Below, piece after piece: positions 34,215 to 44,252 of a stretch of 64,000 nucleotides of DNA. Under the pieces are notes generated by a model, which saw only the letters and a program-made list of their open reading frames with translations, was not told the DNA's origin and ran no database searches. The stretch lies in NCBI GenBank assembly GCA_002077065.1, contig NAJO01000025.1, positions 372,001-436,000 of the forward strand. Direction: 5' to 3'. How positions within the stretch are numbered: the first letter of the stretch is position 1; every line of letters starts with the position of its first letter. This DNA comes from Cryoendolithus antarcticus (taxonomy: Eukaryota > Ascomycota > Dothideomycetes > Cladosporiales > Cladosporiaceae). The position numbers were made by a program, and so were the translations under genes.

Positions 34215-34995
34215 GCTGAGAGTCGCTCCTGCTCGACAGGTCTCCGTGGATAGAAGCAAAGCTGCACAAACACAATTGAAAGTTCTACCCACTACGTCCC
34301 GCAAGCGAGCTGCACTATAACGAAACCTTCATCAGCTAGGCGGCACTGCTGTTCGCCCAGTGATCAGTAGCGTACATGCATCTTGCTATCCCATACAGGC
34401 AACTGCTTTCGCGGGTCCGAGAGTTACGGCACCACCAACCAAGTCATAGTGGAGTCGCAATTGACCTCGGTGCGACAAGCATCGTCGTCCCTCATGAGGC
34501 GCAATGAATGACGCTAGCAGCCGCGTACATGAAGTCCATATTGCGGGGAAATGAGGATCGAAGACCGCGCAAGAAAGATCCTGGTACCATTTCGATGTTA
34601 ATGAATTGCGGCAATCTTGGTAGATCTCTAATAAAGCGTGTTAAGAAAGTCGGTCGGCTCGACGCAAATAGACTGCGAAGTGGTCGACTGTGCCACTCGC
34701 ATTCTTACAATATGGTCTGCTCGTTGCGTTGACTACCAAGCTTGACATCGGTCAACATCCTTGATGCACGCCTGGAGGATTGCATGTCATCGCACTGCGT
34801 AGCTGCCGGGTTGCTACGTAACTGCGGGGACGCCATGTCACCACGTGGACGCACGTGAGAGGTGAAGTCTCGAATCGTACGGCGATAAGTGTGCAACAAT
34901 GCAGCAAAGACAGATATAGCATCGCTCCAGCACGCCACCATCAGTTGTTCGACGGTCCAGGATCGTCGAGAAGGTTCAGCGAGCTGTGAAAGTCC
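34215..34995. other. intergenic, no gene seen
   Basis: About 0.78 kb between two minus-strand genes, including the esterase promoter. No coding frame, tRNA or repeat could be supported. Confidence 0.5.
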
Positions 34996-36054
34996 TCAAG
35001 GCTCGTTCTTCTTCGCCTTCGTCCACTCCGCCTTGACGCAAACCCTCCCCTTCTTGTCGAGCACCTTCCCACGATCCCACTCCCGACTTTCACCCTTCCC
35101 CGTCCACCTCACGTCTCGATCATCTTTCTCGCGACCACTGCCCTCCCATTTTTTAACATCCGTCTCGCTGAAGCCAGCTTCTCGGAGTCGAGCAGCGCGG
35201 TTCGATCGCCACTTCGCCCGGTCACCAAGAGCTTCTTGGGCCTCGTCCCAATCGTCTACGTCTTCATCTAGTGATACGTCTGCAGATGGGTCGTAGGTGG
35301 GATCATTGAATCGTAGGTCCATGGTGCCGCCTGATTTTTTTTGAGCGCCTCGCCCACGTGGTCGTGCGACACTGGGTGGTGAGGGTCCAGGTAGCTCAGA
35401 TTCAGATCCAGCGTCCAAGTCCGCGGCGTCTTCGTCGTAATCGTCATAAGTCAGACGTGTTTCCGTCGTCTTCGACAGAACTCTAAAGCGTGCAGCGCGG
35501 TCACAGTCGCACCTGCGCTTCGAAACTCTGCCCTCCCGCCGAGACGGACGAAATTCTTTTGGCGAGGGCCGCTTCGCCCTGCATTCAGGCGCACCGCATG
35601 GCACATGCCTCCCGTCGCTGTCTTCATGCCGTTCTTTTCGCCGTTTCGAATCGTCCTCTCTCACTGATGGCCGAGATTCATGAGATCGATTTGGTCGATC
35701 AGTCGCCCTCTCATCTACCCTCCTCCCAAGTCCGCCCAAAGCAGCACCCCATCTGCCAGCCCTCTGGTCCCCATCTTCGCGCTTGCGCTTCCGATCACTA
35801 TCGCGACTGGACTCCACACTCGAAGTCGGCTGTCCGGCACCGACGAGAGCCCTCAGTCTCGCTCGGCTGTCTGCATTCTCCTTCGCGAGCAAAGCGGCAT
35901 TGTGGCTGTCGACTTGACTGACTATCTGCTTGAGGAAGCGGGTGTTTGGCTTAGGCGCATGTTTGTCTCGCTTCTGGCGCAGATGGGCCTGCGGATTTCC
36001 GCTCGATAGCAATGAGATGATGTAGTCGTCGTCCAGCGCCGACTCTGCGGGCAT
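34996..36054 (-). CDS. conserved fungal KR/DE-rich nuclear protein (splicing factor 38B-like annotation)
   Basis: A single-exon, 352-residue hydrophilic protein. The N-terminus carries a conserved block: L-D-D-D-Y-I-I-S-L-L followed by K-P-N-T-R-F-L-K-Q-I-V and H-N-A-A-L-L-A-K-E-N-A-D-S-R-A-R-L. A long Arg/Lys/Glu/Ser-rich region follows. The C-terminus has a conserved W-containing module (DDWDEAQEALGDRAKWR, then a W-D-R-G-K-V-L-D-K-K-G-R-V motif). Relatives in ascomycetes are often labelled pre-mRNA-splicing factor 38B, but I see no PRP38 domain, so the label is weak. The composition suggests a nuclear RNA-associated protein. The ATG at 36054 is preferred over 36087 because conservation starts there. 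Confidence 0.75.
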   Translation of the reverse strand: MPAESALDDDYIISLLSSGNPQAHLRQKRDKHAPKPNTRFLKQIVSQVDSHNAALLAKENADSRARLRALVGAGQPTSSVESSRDSDRKRKREDGDQRAGRWGAALGGLGRRVDERATDRPNRSHESRPSVREDDSKRRKERHEDSDGRHVPCGAPECRAKRPSPKEFRPSRREGRVSKRRCDCDRAARFRVLSKTTETRLTYDDYDEDAADLDAGSESELPGPSPPSVARPRGRGAQKKSGGTMDLRFNDPTYDPSADVSLDEDVDDWDEAQEALGDRAKWRSNRAARLREAGFSETDVKKWEGSGREKDDRDVRWTGKGESREWDRGKVLDKKGRVCVKAEWTKAKKNEP

Positions 36055-36261
36055 CGTGAAGTATACTACATGGTAGAGTAGTTTCATGCGTCGAGAGTGT
36101 ATATTAGATTCGATCGTGAATCCTTAGTCAGCATCGCGCCCTCCTCATCCCCCGCGTCATTGTTTGTTGACGATCTCATGCCCGTCATGACGACCAGCTT
36201 TTCAGACATGTGTTCACGGAGTCTCCACCAGAGATCCTCAAGAGTAGCACCGGCATTCGCC
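36055..36261. promoter_or_regulatory. short bidirectional promoter
   Basis: Only 207 bp separate the start codons of the KR-rich nuclear protein and the Sos7-like kinetochore gene, so the two probably share a bidirectional promoter. No specific motif was identified. Confidence 0.45.
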
Positions 36262-37077
36262 ATGGACGTGGACACCGCCCTCTCACGCCTCCAAGCGCCA
36301 TCTCAGCTATCGATCCTCACCCTCTCCCACCCTCTCCTCGAACCACGTACACCAAACAAACGCGCCTCCGATGTCTCAGAGAACCCCGATCGCACACCTT
36401 CGGCTCTTCAAGCGGATCATGTCCACTATCAGGAACTCTTCGCCAAATTGCGATTCTCCTATGTCGAGCAAGTCACCAAGGAACGCTTCCTCCGTGCAGT
36501 CATAGCCTCACCACCCGAGTTTGTCAAGGGCGCGCAGAACGCTGAGCTGGAGGCTGAGCTCAAAGATATGAAGGCTGGGCTGAAGGACAAGAAAGCTGAG
36601 GTCAGAGCTATCATTGGAGAGTTGGAGGAGACGGGGAGGGAGCTGGTCGCGAGGTACGAGGGCGTTGAACTGCAGACAAGGCAGCTGGAGAGTCTGCCGG
36701 ACGAGATCACAGAGCTGCAGGCGAGAATGAAGGAGCTAGAGAGTGCAGCTCAGATAGACAGCCCACACCCAGAAAAACCAGAACTTTCGATGAGACTGCA
36801 GCCTACGCTCGAGCTGCTGTCGGGTAAAGAGGCAAAGCTGACCGATCTTGATGCGAGAATCGCGTCGCTGCAGCGAAAACAGCCTGAAAAGCAACGCGTT
36901 ATCTCTGGACTCGAGAGTGAGCTGGAGCCGTTGCGATTCAGGAAAGAGGCTGCCGTCAAGAGTGCAAATGAGGCGAAGCGCGGAAAAGAGAATGGGGGAC
37001 TCGGTGACGATCTGGAATTGCAAGGGCGATGGCTACGGGGTGTTGAGGCTGGGCTGAAGGGCATGCTCGAGGTGTAG
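36262..37077 (+). CDS. kinetochore protein Sos7-like coiled-coil protein
   Basis: A single-exon, 271-residue protein. The N-terminal block S-H-P-L-L-E-P, R-A-S-D-V-S and H-Y-Q-E-L-F-A-K-L-R-F-S-Y-V-E-Q-V-T-K-E-R-F-L-R is diagnostic of the Sos7 domain. The rest is a long heptad-rich coiled coil with a Pro-containing break near residue ~175. Sos7 partners with Kre28/Spc105-type proteins in the KMN network at kinetochores in fission yeast. A similar chromosome-segregation role is inferred. The ATG at 36262 (M-D-V-D-T-A-L) fits family starts; the frame stays open upstream to 36097 but lies in the probable promoter. Confidence 0.85.
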   Translation: MDVDTALSRLQAPSQLSILTLSHPLLEPRTPNKRASDVSENPDRTPSALQADHVHYQELFAKLRFSYVEQVTKERFLRAVIASPPEFVKGAQNAELEAELKDMKAGLKDKKAEVRAIIGELEETGRELVARYEGVELQTRQLESLPDEITELQARMKELESAAQIDSPHPEKPELSMRLQPTLELLSGKEAKLTDLDARIASLQRKQPEKQRVISGLESELEPLRFRKEAAVKSANEAKRGKENGGLGDDLELQGRWLRGVEAGLKGMLEV

Positions 37078-37427
37078 GATCATGGAATGAGGACGATCGT
37101 GAAGAACGCTTTTACTACCGGCTGGGACGGTCAGACGTACAAAGCTTTCGTCCTTATGCGGCATTCAGATCGTGTGGCGCCTGCAAGTCTAGGCAACGAT
37201 GACCTGGCAGCACGTATGATCGCTCGAATCGTACGGGGCTGCCAATCGCATGCCCTGTCCATTGCGGCTGAGCTCTTTACGCGAACGCGACGATCCTCAA
37301 ACCGGCTGTGATCTAAGAAAGTTCGCGAACATTAAAGTAATTGGCAGGCGATAGAGTAGAGGTTGCTGTAATTGAGCAATTGCGAACGCCAGGCGTTACC
37401 TGCTTGCACTCGACACTACATGCAAAC
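37078..37427. other. intergenic, possibly holding an upstream methyltransferase exon
   Basis: A 350-bp spacer between two plus-strand genes. The methyltransferase downstream seems short at its N-terminus, so a small upstream exon could lie here, but I cannot place one with confidence. Confidence 0.35.
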
Positions 37428-38242
37428 ATGGCGAATCCTATACTGCAAGCTCGAACTGCTGCGAAGCAAGCTGCACACATACTGCCACATCTGAAGTCAA
37501 GTATGACCATACTTGATGTGGGCTGTGGACCGGGAACTATCAGTTTGGGACTTGCAGAGGCCGTGCCGAATGGTAAAGTCATTGGCATTGATCTGAACCC
37601 CGGTACCCTGCGTGAACAAAGTTAAGCAGCTTCAATATCGATAGCGCTGATACCAGCACAGCGTCCATCAAGCACGCGCAAGAACTCGCTATCGAGTCAG
37701 GCAGTACCAACGCTACCTTCCAAGTCGGTGGCGCGGAAGACCTTGCGGCCTTTCCAGACGCCTCTTTCGACGCCGTTCATGAACATCAACTGTTACCCTA
37801 CATGCCAAAGCCTGTCGAAGCGATCCGCGAATGGCGTCGCGTGCTGAAGCCCGGAGGCATCCTCTCGCTCCGCAGCTGCAGCTTCATTATAAACGTACCG
37901 GAGCTGCCAGGCCTCGTAGCTTACTTCACCCACCTCCCGAAGATTCTCTCGCGGCGTGGTGGTGATGTGCACGCAGGTCGCAAGCACGCGACATGGCTTC
38001 ACGAGGCTGGCTTTGATCTGAAGAACGCTAGGCTAGACTCGGTGGCCTGGGAATTATCTGGTGCCGACGGCAGGATGACCTTCGCGGCAGGAGCTGGAAA
38101 TCGGCTGAGGGAGCCGTTGCTGGCTCTCGGAATGGCTACTGAGAAGGAGTGCGATGGAATACGCAATGCGTGGGAGGAATGGAAGGGGATGGAGGAGGGG
38201 AGGGTAATTACGCTGGACAGCGCGGTGCTTGCGTGGAAGTAA
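37428..38242 (+). CDS. class I SAM-dependent methyltransferase (UbiE/COQ5-like)
   Basis: Two exons, 37428-37602 and 37662-38242, 251 aa. The SAM-binding motif I is intact (T-I-L-D-V-G-C-G-P-G-T-I), followed by I-G-I-D-L-N-P (motif Post I), D-A-V-H-E-H-Q-L-L (motif II) and L-K-P-G-G-I-L-S-L-R (motif III). It is a small-molecule methyltransferase of the fungal UbiE-like group; the substrate is not known. Most relatives have ~20-30 more residues before the LLPHLK helix, often with a H-G-H segment. Here only A-N-P-I-L-Q-A-R-T is present after the ATG, so an upstream exon may be missing or lost. No neighbouring biosynthetic genes hint at a pathway. Confidence 0.82.
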
Positions 38243-39344
38243 GAAGACTGAGCTGCCTACTCGAAAGCGCAGTAAACTCGCCTGCGATACAGCAGTCATT
38301 GTTTCGCACTTGACCTCGTCATTCGCGGCGTGACCTGTATATGAGAGCAAGTCGCTTGGTCGAATGAGGACTTCTCTCACTCACACAGCTGCCTGGTGCT
38401 CATCGTAAAGCATTGGATCGGCAGCGCGAGCACTTTGGCTACATGACGGAAGGGGAAGAGCTGGCAACGCGGGGAGACGTCCCGCGGCGTTATGGACAAC
38501 CCCGATAGCCCGCTTTCGCGTCGGAACAGCTCATCATTAACAACGCAGGCGAGCCTACGACTTGACTCTATCCTTTATCCTCCATCCATGACCGTCGTTT
38601 TCCAAGGCGTCTCTCCCTCTGCCGCCGTGACACCTTTAGGAAGTACGCTCGACAATGTGGCTAAAGTGTCTGCCAAGAGGCATGGGTAGTACCTGAGCGC
38701 TGTACCCCCCAGCCGACCCCCTCCATGGCGGCGACCCAATGCCTGCAGCGTAAGATCATGGAAGCAGGCCAAAAAGCACCCGACGTCAACCTTACCTGCA
38801 CGCGACGGTCCATTCGATGCTGCTGAATGACGTTCGAGCTTATCTCTCGATGTCGAGCCAAGGCCATACCAAGACACCCCCAAAAGTTTTATCACGACCT
38901 CCTCTCCACCTCCGCCGAAGCGTCTGTGCTTGTCGGCGCACGGGAAGCACGACGCCTCACGCGGCCTGCCCCATTGGCACTTTGACTTGCATGCATATCT
39001 TGCAACACGGAGGAATGCCTTGAAAGAATGTGACCCAAGAGTCGCCTGTCCCGCGGTAGCAAATCATTACGCATGCTTGCCACTACTGTTTTGACCTCCT
39101 TCCTCAATGGCTATGCTGGTATCACTTGGAGGTAATAGAGCTGCCGTGCCGTCTTGTCATGGATCATCTATCATATTGCGTGGGCTACCTTGCGAGCATT
39201 GAATAATGTGGTGGCACAAGTGGGTCGACCTTGTAGTGCAGCTCTCATCTCGTGTCAGGGTAAGTATAAGGTGGGCTCTCACATCCCAGTCTGCTTCCCG
39301 GAGCTGTTTAGTCTCTGTATCAATTGCACACGTTGCAGATCAAG
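38243..39344. other. intergenic, no gene seen
   Basis: About 1.1 kb between two plus-strand genes, including the OPT transporter promoter. Frames are short and low in quality. No RNA gene or repeat was seen. Confidence 0.5.
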
Positions 39345-40296
39345 ATGGCGGAGAAGCAACACCCCTTGGGCAACGAGAAGGAACTCACTCCTGAGGTCCA
39401 TGACCCGTACGCGCATAGTATGGCGACGGTCGTGCCAACGATGGGTGGCGAATTCGCCCAGAATGAGAAGGTTCCCTCTGAGACCGAAGAAGCCATGCAC
39501 GATCTCAAGGACGATGGCGAGTCTGAGGTGGAAGACTTGATCGACAGCTTCGTGCCCTTCCCGCCCCTCAAGGGCATAGCGTAAGCTTACCCCATGATAC
39601 GATGTTCCTAACGTACCCACTGACCACTCCAATTGTAGGGAAGAGCGCATGCCACTTACATTCCGCGCCGTGATCATCGGCATCTGCCTCGGAAGTCTGG
39701 TCAACGCCTCCAACGTCTACCTGGGCCTGAAGACGGGCTTTACTTTCGGTGCAAGCATGTTCGGAGCTATTTTTGGCTTCGGTATAGCTAAAGCTTTGTC
39801 GAAGACCAGGATCCCTCTCCTCGGAGGCGAATTCGGGCATCAAGAGAACAGCATCATACAAGCGTCCGCTACTGGTGCTGGTGGTCTCTCTGGGCTTTTC
39901 GTGGCGGCTCTGCCTGCCATGTACCAGCTGGAGCTTCTCTCGCCGCAGCCAAAGGATGACTTCTCCAGGGTCATCACACTGACATTGGTGTGCTCCTTCT
40001 TTGGCCTTTTCTTCGCGGTACCGCTTCGCAAGTTCTTCATCATCCAGGTCTCTCGCGAGCTGCGCCTGATCTTCCCATCGGCCACTGCCACTGCTATGAC
40101 TATCCGTAGCGTGCACGCCGTCGGCACGAGGGCTAGCGAGGCAGTGAAGAAGCTCAAGGCCTTGGGCATCGCTTTTGCCGCCTCTATGGTCCAGCGTATC
40201 GTTTCCTACTACTGCATCGGCATCTTGTACGATTGGCATATTTGTTCGTTCTGAGCCCTATGACATCGTTGGTGTCCATCGCTGACGGTCTCGCAG

Positions 40297-40301
40297 TCAC
40301 A
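40297..40301 (+). other. 5-nt microexon (TCACA) in the OPT gene
   Basis: Flanked by CTCGCAG on the left and GTAAGC on the right, with a CTGAC branch motif upstream. Together with the last T of the preceding exon it supplies Phe-Thr. This completes the conserved D-W-H-I-F-T-W-F-F-I-W-G segment and restores the frame between two clearly coding exons. Confidence 0.7.
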
Positions 40302-40526
40302 GTAAGCTTCCCCAACAGTCTACACCACATCGCACAAAGCACCTTTTTGGTCTTGTCATGGAGTTCTTTGCATCGTTACACTATATTGAGACGCTATGGT
40401 CACCGTACTGACATCTGATAGTGGTTCTTCATCTGGGGGAAGTACAATAACGCTGCTATACACGGCGAGAACTGGGGTTGGATCATCGAGTGGACTCCCG
40501 CATTCATAGGCTCTGGAATGCTGATT

Positions 40527-40582
40527 GCAAGTGTCCTAACTCCGAAAGAACGCTGAGTCGAGGTTGACTAGCTTTTCTCCAG
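40527..40582 (+). other. GC-AG intron in the OPT gene
   Basis: The 56-nt intron begins GCAAGT, the strong consensus for GC donors, and ends CTCCAG. Removing it joins G-S-G-M-L-I to G-L-N-V-A-W-S as in the family. Using the nearby GT as donor would shift the frame or add four odd residues. Confidence 0.65.
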
Positions 40583-42083
40583 GGTCTTAACGTCGCCTGG
40601 TCTATGATGGCTGGTACGATTATCGCCTGGGGTATTGGCGGTCCACTACTTGTCCACTACGGCGAGTGCATCGGGATCCGAAGCTACGAGGACGATCCAC
40701 AGTGGGCTTTGTACACCAACTTCCAAAGTCTCGGTCAGATCGGTAAACAGGCACCGTCCCCTCGCTACTGGTTCCTGTGGCCTGGTGTCATGATCATGGT
40801 GTGCGCATCCATGGCCGAGCTATTTATCCAGTACAGGACGATCTTCTTCGGCTTCAAGACGGCATACGCCAACATCATGGGTGGCATCAACGGCCAGCTG
40901 AAGAAGCGCGGCAAGAATGTCGCCTTCTTCGAGAAGCAGTCCGCACATCAAAGTCGAGAGGATCATGTCGAAGACTTCGCCACGCCAGAGCAGCAAGTCA
41001 ACGGCTGGCTATGGTCAATTGGCCTTATCGTCACGCTTGTGGTCACTTGCATCATCGCAGCCGTATAATTCCAGATGAACGTTGGGATATCAATCCTGGC
41101 AAGCGTCCTTGGCTTCCTGTTTGCTTTCCTCTGCATTCAATGCTCTGGCGCAACGGATACAACACCTCTCACTGCTGCAGCCAAAGCGTCTTAATTGGTC
41201 ATGGGTGATGTCACTAGTGGACATGGTTACACTGTCAAGCACGCGCAGACTCTCAACCTCATTGCTGGTGGTATCGCGTCTGGTGCAGCAGATATGTGCA
41301 CCTCCCTGGTCAGCGACTTCCGAGTGGGCTTCCTGCTCCGCACCCCACCAAATCTGCAATTCATCGCTCAAGCTGTCGGAACCTTCATTGCCGTCTTCTT
41401 GGCACCGGGCATCTTCATCGTGTTCATGGCGGCCTACCCATGCTTGATTCACCCGGACGACTACGAGATTTGTCCGTTCAGCGCTCTTTCAGTAAGCGCA
41501 TGGCGCGCAGTCGCTGAAGCTGTCACTCTCCCTGAGCTCCCTATTCCACGCAGCTCCGTCATCTTCGCTTGCGTCATGGCTGGTGCTTCTATCGTGCAAG
41601 TCATTGTTCGACACTTCTACCTCATTGGTCCCCGTGAGAAGTGGAGGCGTTTCTTGCCGAACTGGATGGCAATGGCCATCTCCTTCGTCATTCCGCAGAC
41701 GTACTACGTAAGTGGAAATCCTGCCCAATAGCATCTCTTCTTATCACTGACCATGGCGTTCGCAGGCTATCGCCGCTGTCATGGGTGCACACATTTCCCA
41801 CGCGTGGGCGAGGCGCTACCCCGAGAACTTCCGCATATACATGTACGCCGTTGCTGCTGGCATGATTGCAGGCGAGGGCCTCGGTGGCTTCGTCGGAGCT
41901 TGTCTCGAACTTGGAGGCGTGAGCGGAAGCACATACGGAAGTGGTATTGCGTGTCCACTGGGCTCGTTAGGTGCGATGAGATCGAAATGTGGTAACAGTC
42001 TGGAGGCAAGGATCATGATGAGCCATTGGCGAATGTCCGAACTCCCATATATCGTCATTCTATCGTGTTCGACCGAGATTTAG

Positions 42084-42822
42084 TATAAGCTGCGTCCACT
42101 TTGTGACACCTACAATTTTAAGCAATACAGCGGCTCGACGCTACATGTACGGGCAGAACGACGCAAGAGTGATCGGACATCTTCGCCATTTCGCGACGCT
42201 TTCCTGAGTGACTGCTAGACATGAATTCTGTCGCTAAAAATGCTCTGCAGTATTAGATACTGATTCCTATGTGCTTTAGACCGCTGCAACATATTGTGCA
42301 ACCGAGTGTTTTGCTGACGCACCAACGCTACACCATATGATTAAGCGAAATGTGGTGTCATCGACATGGCCGTACCATGCCGACCGCCGTCAAGAACGCC
42401 AAAATGCGGTAGATCAATCACACAAAGCTATGGTTCAGAGCTTTGGATCTACACAATAAGTGTATCGGTCTTGGGCGCATCGTCACATCACGATCTTGCC
42501 ACAGCTAGTCCGCGCCATAGCAAAGCCTACATTGCAGAGATATTCACGCTCGCGGTACACGACCGCCGCTGCGACAGACCGGACTTGCTACTCTCTCGTC
42601 GCACTTGATGACGAGCACGTATCGGTGGACTTTCTTCGTCTCAGATCCCTCACATTCGATGTCGAGAGGACATTGATGCGATTGGGTGCGGTGGCATGCT
42701 ACGCGCCCTGTACGCGCCGCCAACCCGCGGCACAGCAGAAAGGAAATGTTCCAGCTCTGCCGTCCCACTTGTGAGTACGATGAGTTTCTCTCTGTTCTCC
42801 ACTGTCTAAGTTAAAACTCAAA
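42084..42822. other. intergenic, no gene seen
   Basis: About 0.74 kb between the OPT gene and the Cys-rich membrane protein gene. No recognisable feature. Confidence 0.5.
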
Positions 42823-43631
42823 ATGGCATCTTCCTCTCCAGTCTGCTATAACGGCTCGGGTGTGGAAGACCCAAATCTCCTAGTCTGCAACTACGACGCT
42901 CAGCACAGCAATTGCTGCCAATGGACCGACACATGCATGTCAAATGGGCTCTGTCGCCCCACCGATCTTAGCGTCTCGAACTTCTACTACAATGGCTGTA
43001 CGGACCCAACGTTCGCTGCTCCCGAGTGCGCTGTGATCTTGGGCTGTGAGAAAACTCAGGGGGTGCTGGGAGGTCACAGGATCCAGGACTGCTGCACTAA
43101 TAATTACTGTTGCCATGGAATCAACAATTGTGACTGCGCGAACTCAACACAGGTGTTCACGTTGCCGCCTGGGGTAACTGTGGCAAGTCTGCCTGATAGG
43201 CAGGGATACAGTGCCTGGATCAGTACAGCAACGAAGGGTCTAGCGGCGTCGAGCACCACTACTGCAGCCTCAATGTGGCTACTAGCACTACATCGAGCAC
43301 TTCCAGCACACTTTCTGCCACGAGCTCCACCGTGAGCGCTACGTCGCAGGTGCCAACGCCGCAGGCTGCGGCAACAACCTCGTCCACGTCTGCGACAGCT
43401 ACACAGACATCCATATCATCAACAGTCATGACGAATTCGACCACTGCCACCTCCTCATTGTCAACGACCTCGCCAACACTGTCTATACCACCAGGCGCCA
43501 CGTCATCAGTACCTTACAACCCCCCTTCTCGAAATCCAGCACCAACGCTCGGCCTAGGAGCCGGTTTTGGTATAGGGGTCGCGAGCGCCGCGTTGCTCAT
43601 CCTCATGGCGTGTGGCTTCTTCTTGCGGTGA
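42823..43631 (+). CDS. Cys-rich domain plus Ser/Thr-rich stalk, single-pass membrane protein
   Basis: Two exons, 42823-43152 and 43212-43631, 249 aa. A 59-nt GTGTTC..TACAG intron is needed to move from the first frame to the second. The N-terminal ~140 residues hold about 20 cysteines, including C-Y-N-G-S-G, N-C-C-Q-W, C-M-S-N-G-L-C, Y-N-G-C-T-D-P and E-C-A-V. This is the pattern of a fungal extracellular Cys-rich family. A ~85-residue Ser/Thr/Pro stalk and a C-terminal hydrophobic helix (~225-247) follow. There is no clear N-terminal signal peptide, so the export route is unclear; a missed upstream exon is possible. Relatives resemble WSC/mucin-like surface sensors, but the function is unknown. 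Confidence 0.78.
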
Positions 43632-44252
43632 TCACGGCGGTCGAAGAGATCGGACGACCAAGTAGGCTTCTCCGATCCCTCGGATAGGAAGGAGTGGAAG
43701 TCTGGTAGCGTCGCAAGTGGACCTTGGGAATTGCGTGGAAGGACGAGTCCGAAGTTGCACGAACTGCCTTGGGATGGTGGAGTTCCACGAGAACTGGATG
43801 GAAGAACGAGTCATAGGGTATTCGAATTACCCTGGGGTGGGAGAAGTCCGAGAGAACTGGATGGAGGAGATGTGCAGACTTGGGGAAGGAAAGCGCGATA
43901 GCAGATGTTTGCGTCAAAATCGAAGGCTCGTGGGCACAACAGAGCTCAGGCAAGATGGCGGTACGGTTGGTATGTACAAGAATGTACCACTAACGCTATG
44001 CGACTAAAGTACAGTGGCGTACATTTATTGCAGCCCCTATGCAAATGCTGCGTGACATCCTCAGCCGGACGTTGCTTGGCCACTTTGCGAGCCCTTTGCG
44101 GTGCATTCCCGAGCACTGCCGCAACGATTACCTTGGGCGTTGAGTGACGCGGCATCGCATGCATTCTGCACGTTCTGTAGGCTCTAGCAAAGCGAGATGA
44201 CTATGCGAGTTCAGCTGCACACACAGAAGTCCAGTCTGGCGCACATGGCTCT
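43632..44252. other. intergenic between convergent genes, contains a degenerate repeat
   Basis: About 0.62 kb. Apart from the repeat at 43722-43890 nothing was recognised. The short frames crossing it reflect the repeat. Confidence 0.45.
43722..43890. repeat. degenerate ~64-bp tandem repeat (minisatellite-like)
   Basis: Two similar units start at 43766 and 43830 with CC[TC]TGGGG-type starts and share GAGAACTGGATGGA. A shortened related unit starts at 43722 with CCTTGGGAA. Divergence is considerable, so this is an old or decaying repeat. Confidence 0.5.

Larger units (their letters stand above)
39345..42083 (+). pseudogene. OPT-family oligopeptide transporter interrupted by two in-frame TAA codons
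   Basis: Seven-exon chain in one frame: 39345-39580, 39639-40243, 40297-40301, 40422-40526, 40583-41707 and 41766-42083, counting the long exon as broken twice by TAA (41066-41068 and 41192-41194). The product would be a ~14-helix OPT-superfamily permease for small peptides or metal complexes. Family blocks are well kept: [70 protein letters not shown], and MYAVAAGMIAGEGLGG. Coding character continues through both stops, and each stop sits where relatives have Gln. The usual short C-P-x-x-x-C-G end is also lost, giving a ~38-residue extension. It may be a recent pseudogene or null allele. Sequencing error is possible. Confidence 0.85.

Noticed and set aside
41037..41080. Short intron removing the first OPT TAA
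   Set aside because: Available GT..AG pairs are 12-45 nt long and would delete part of a conserved membrane helix.
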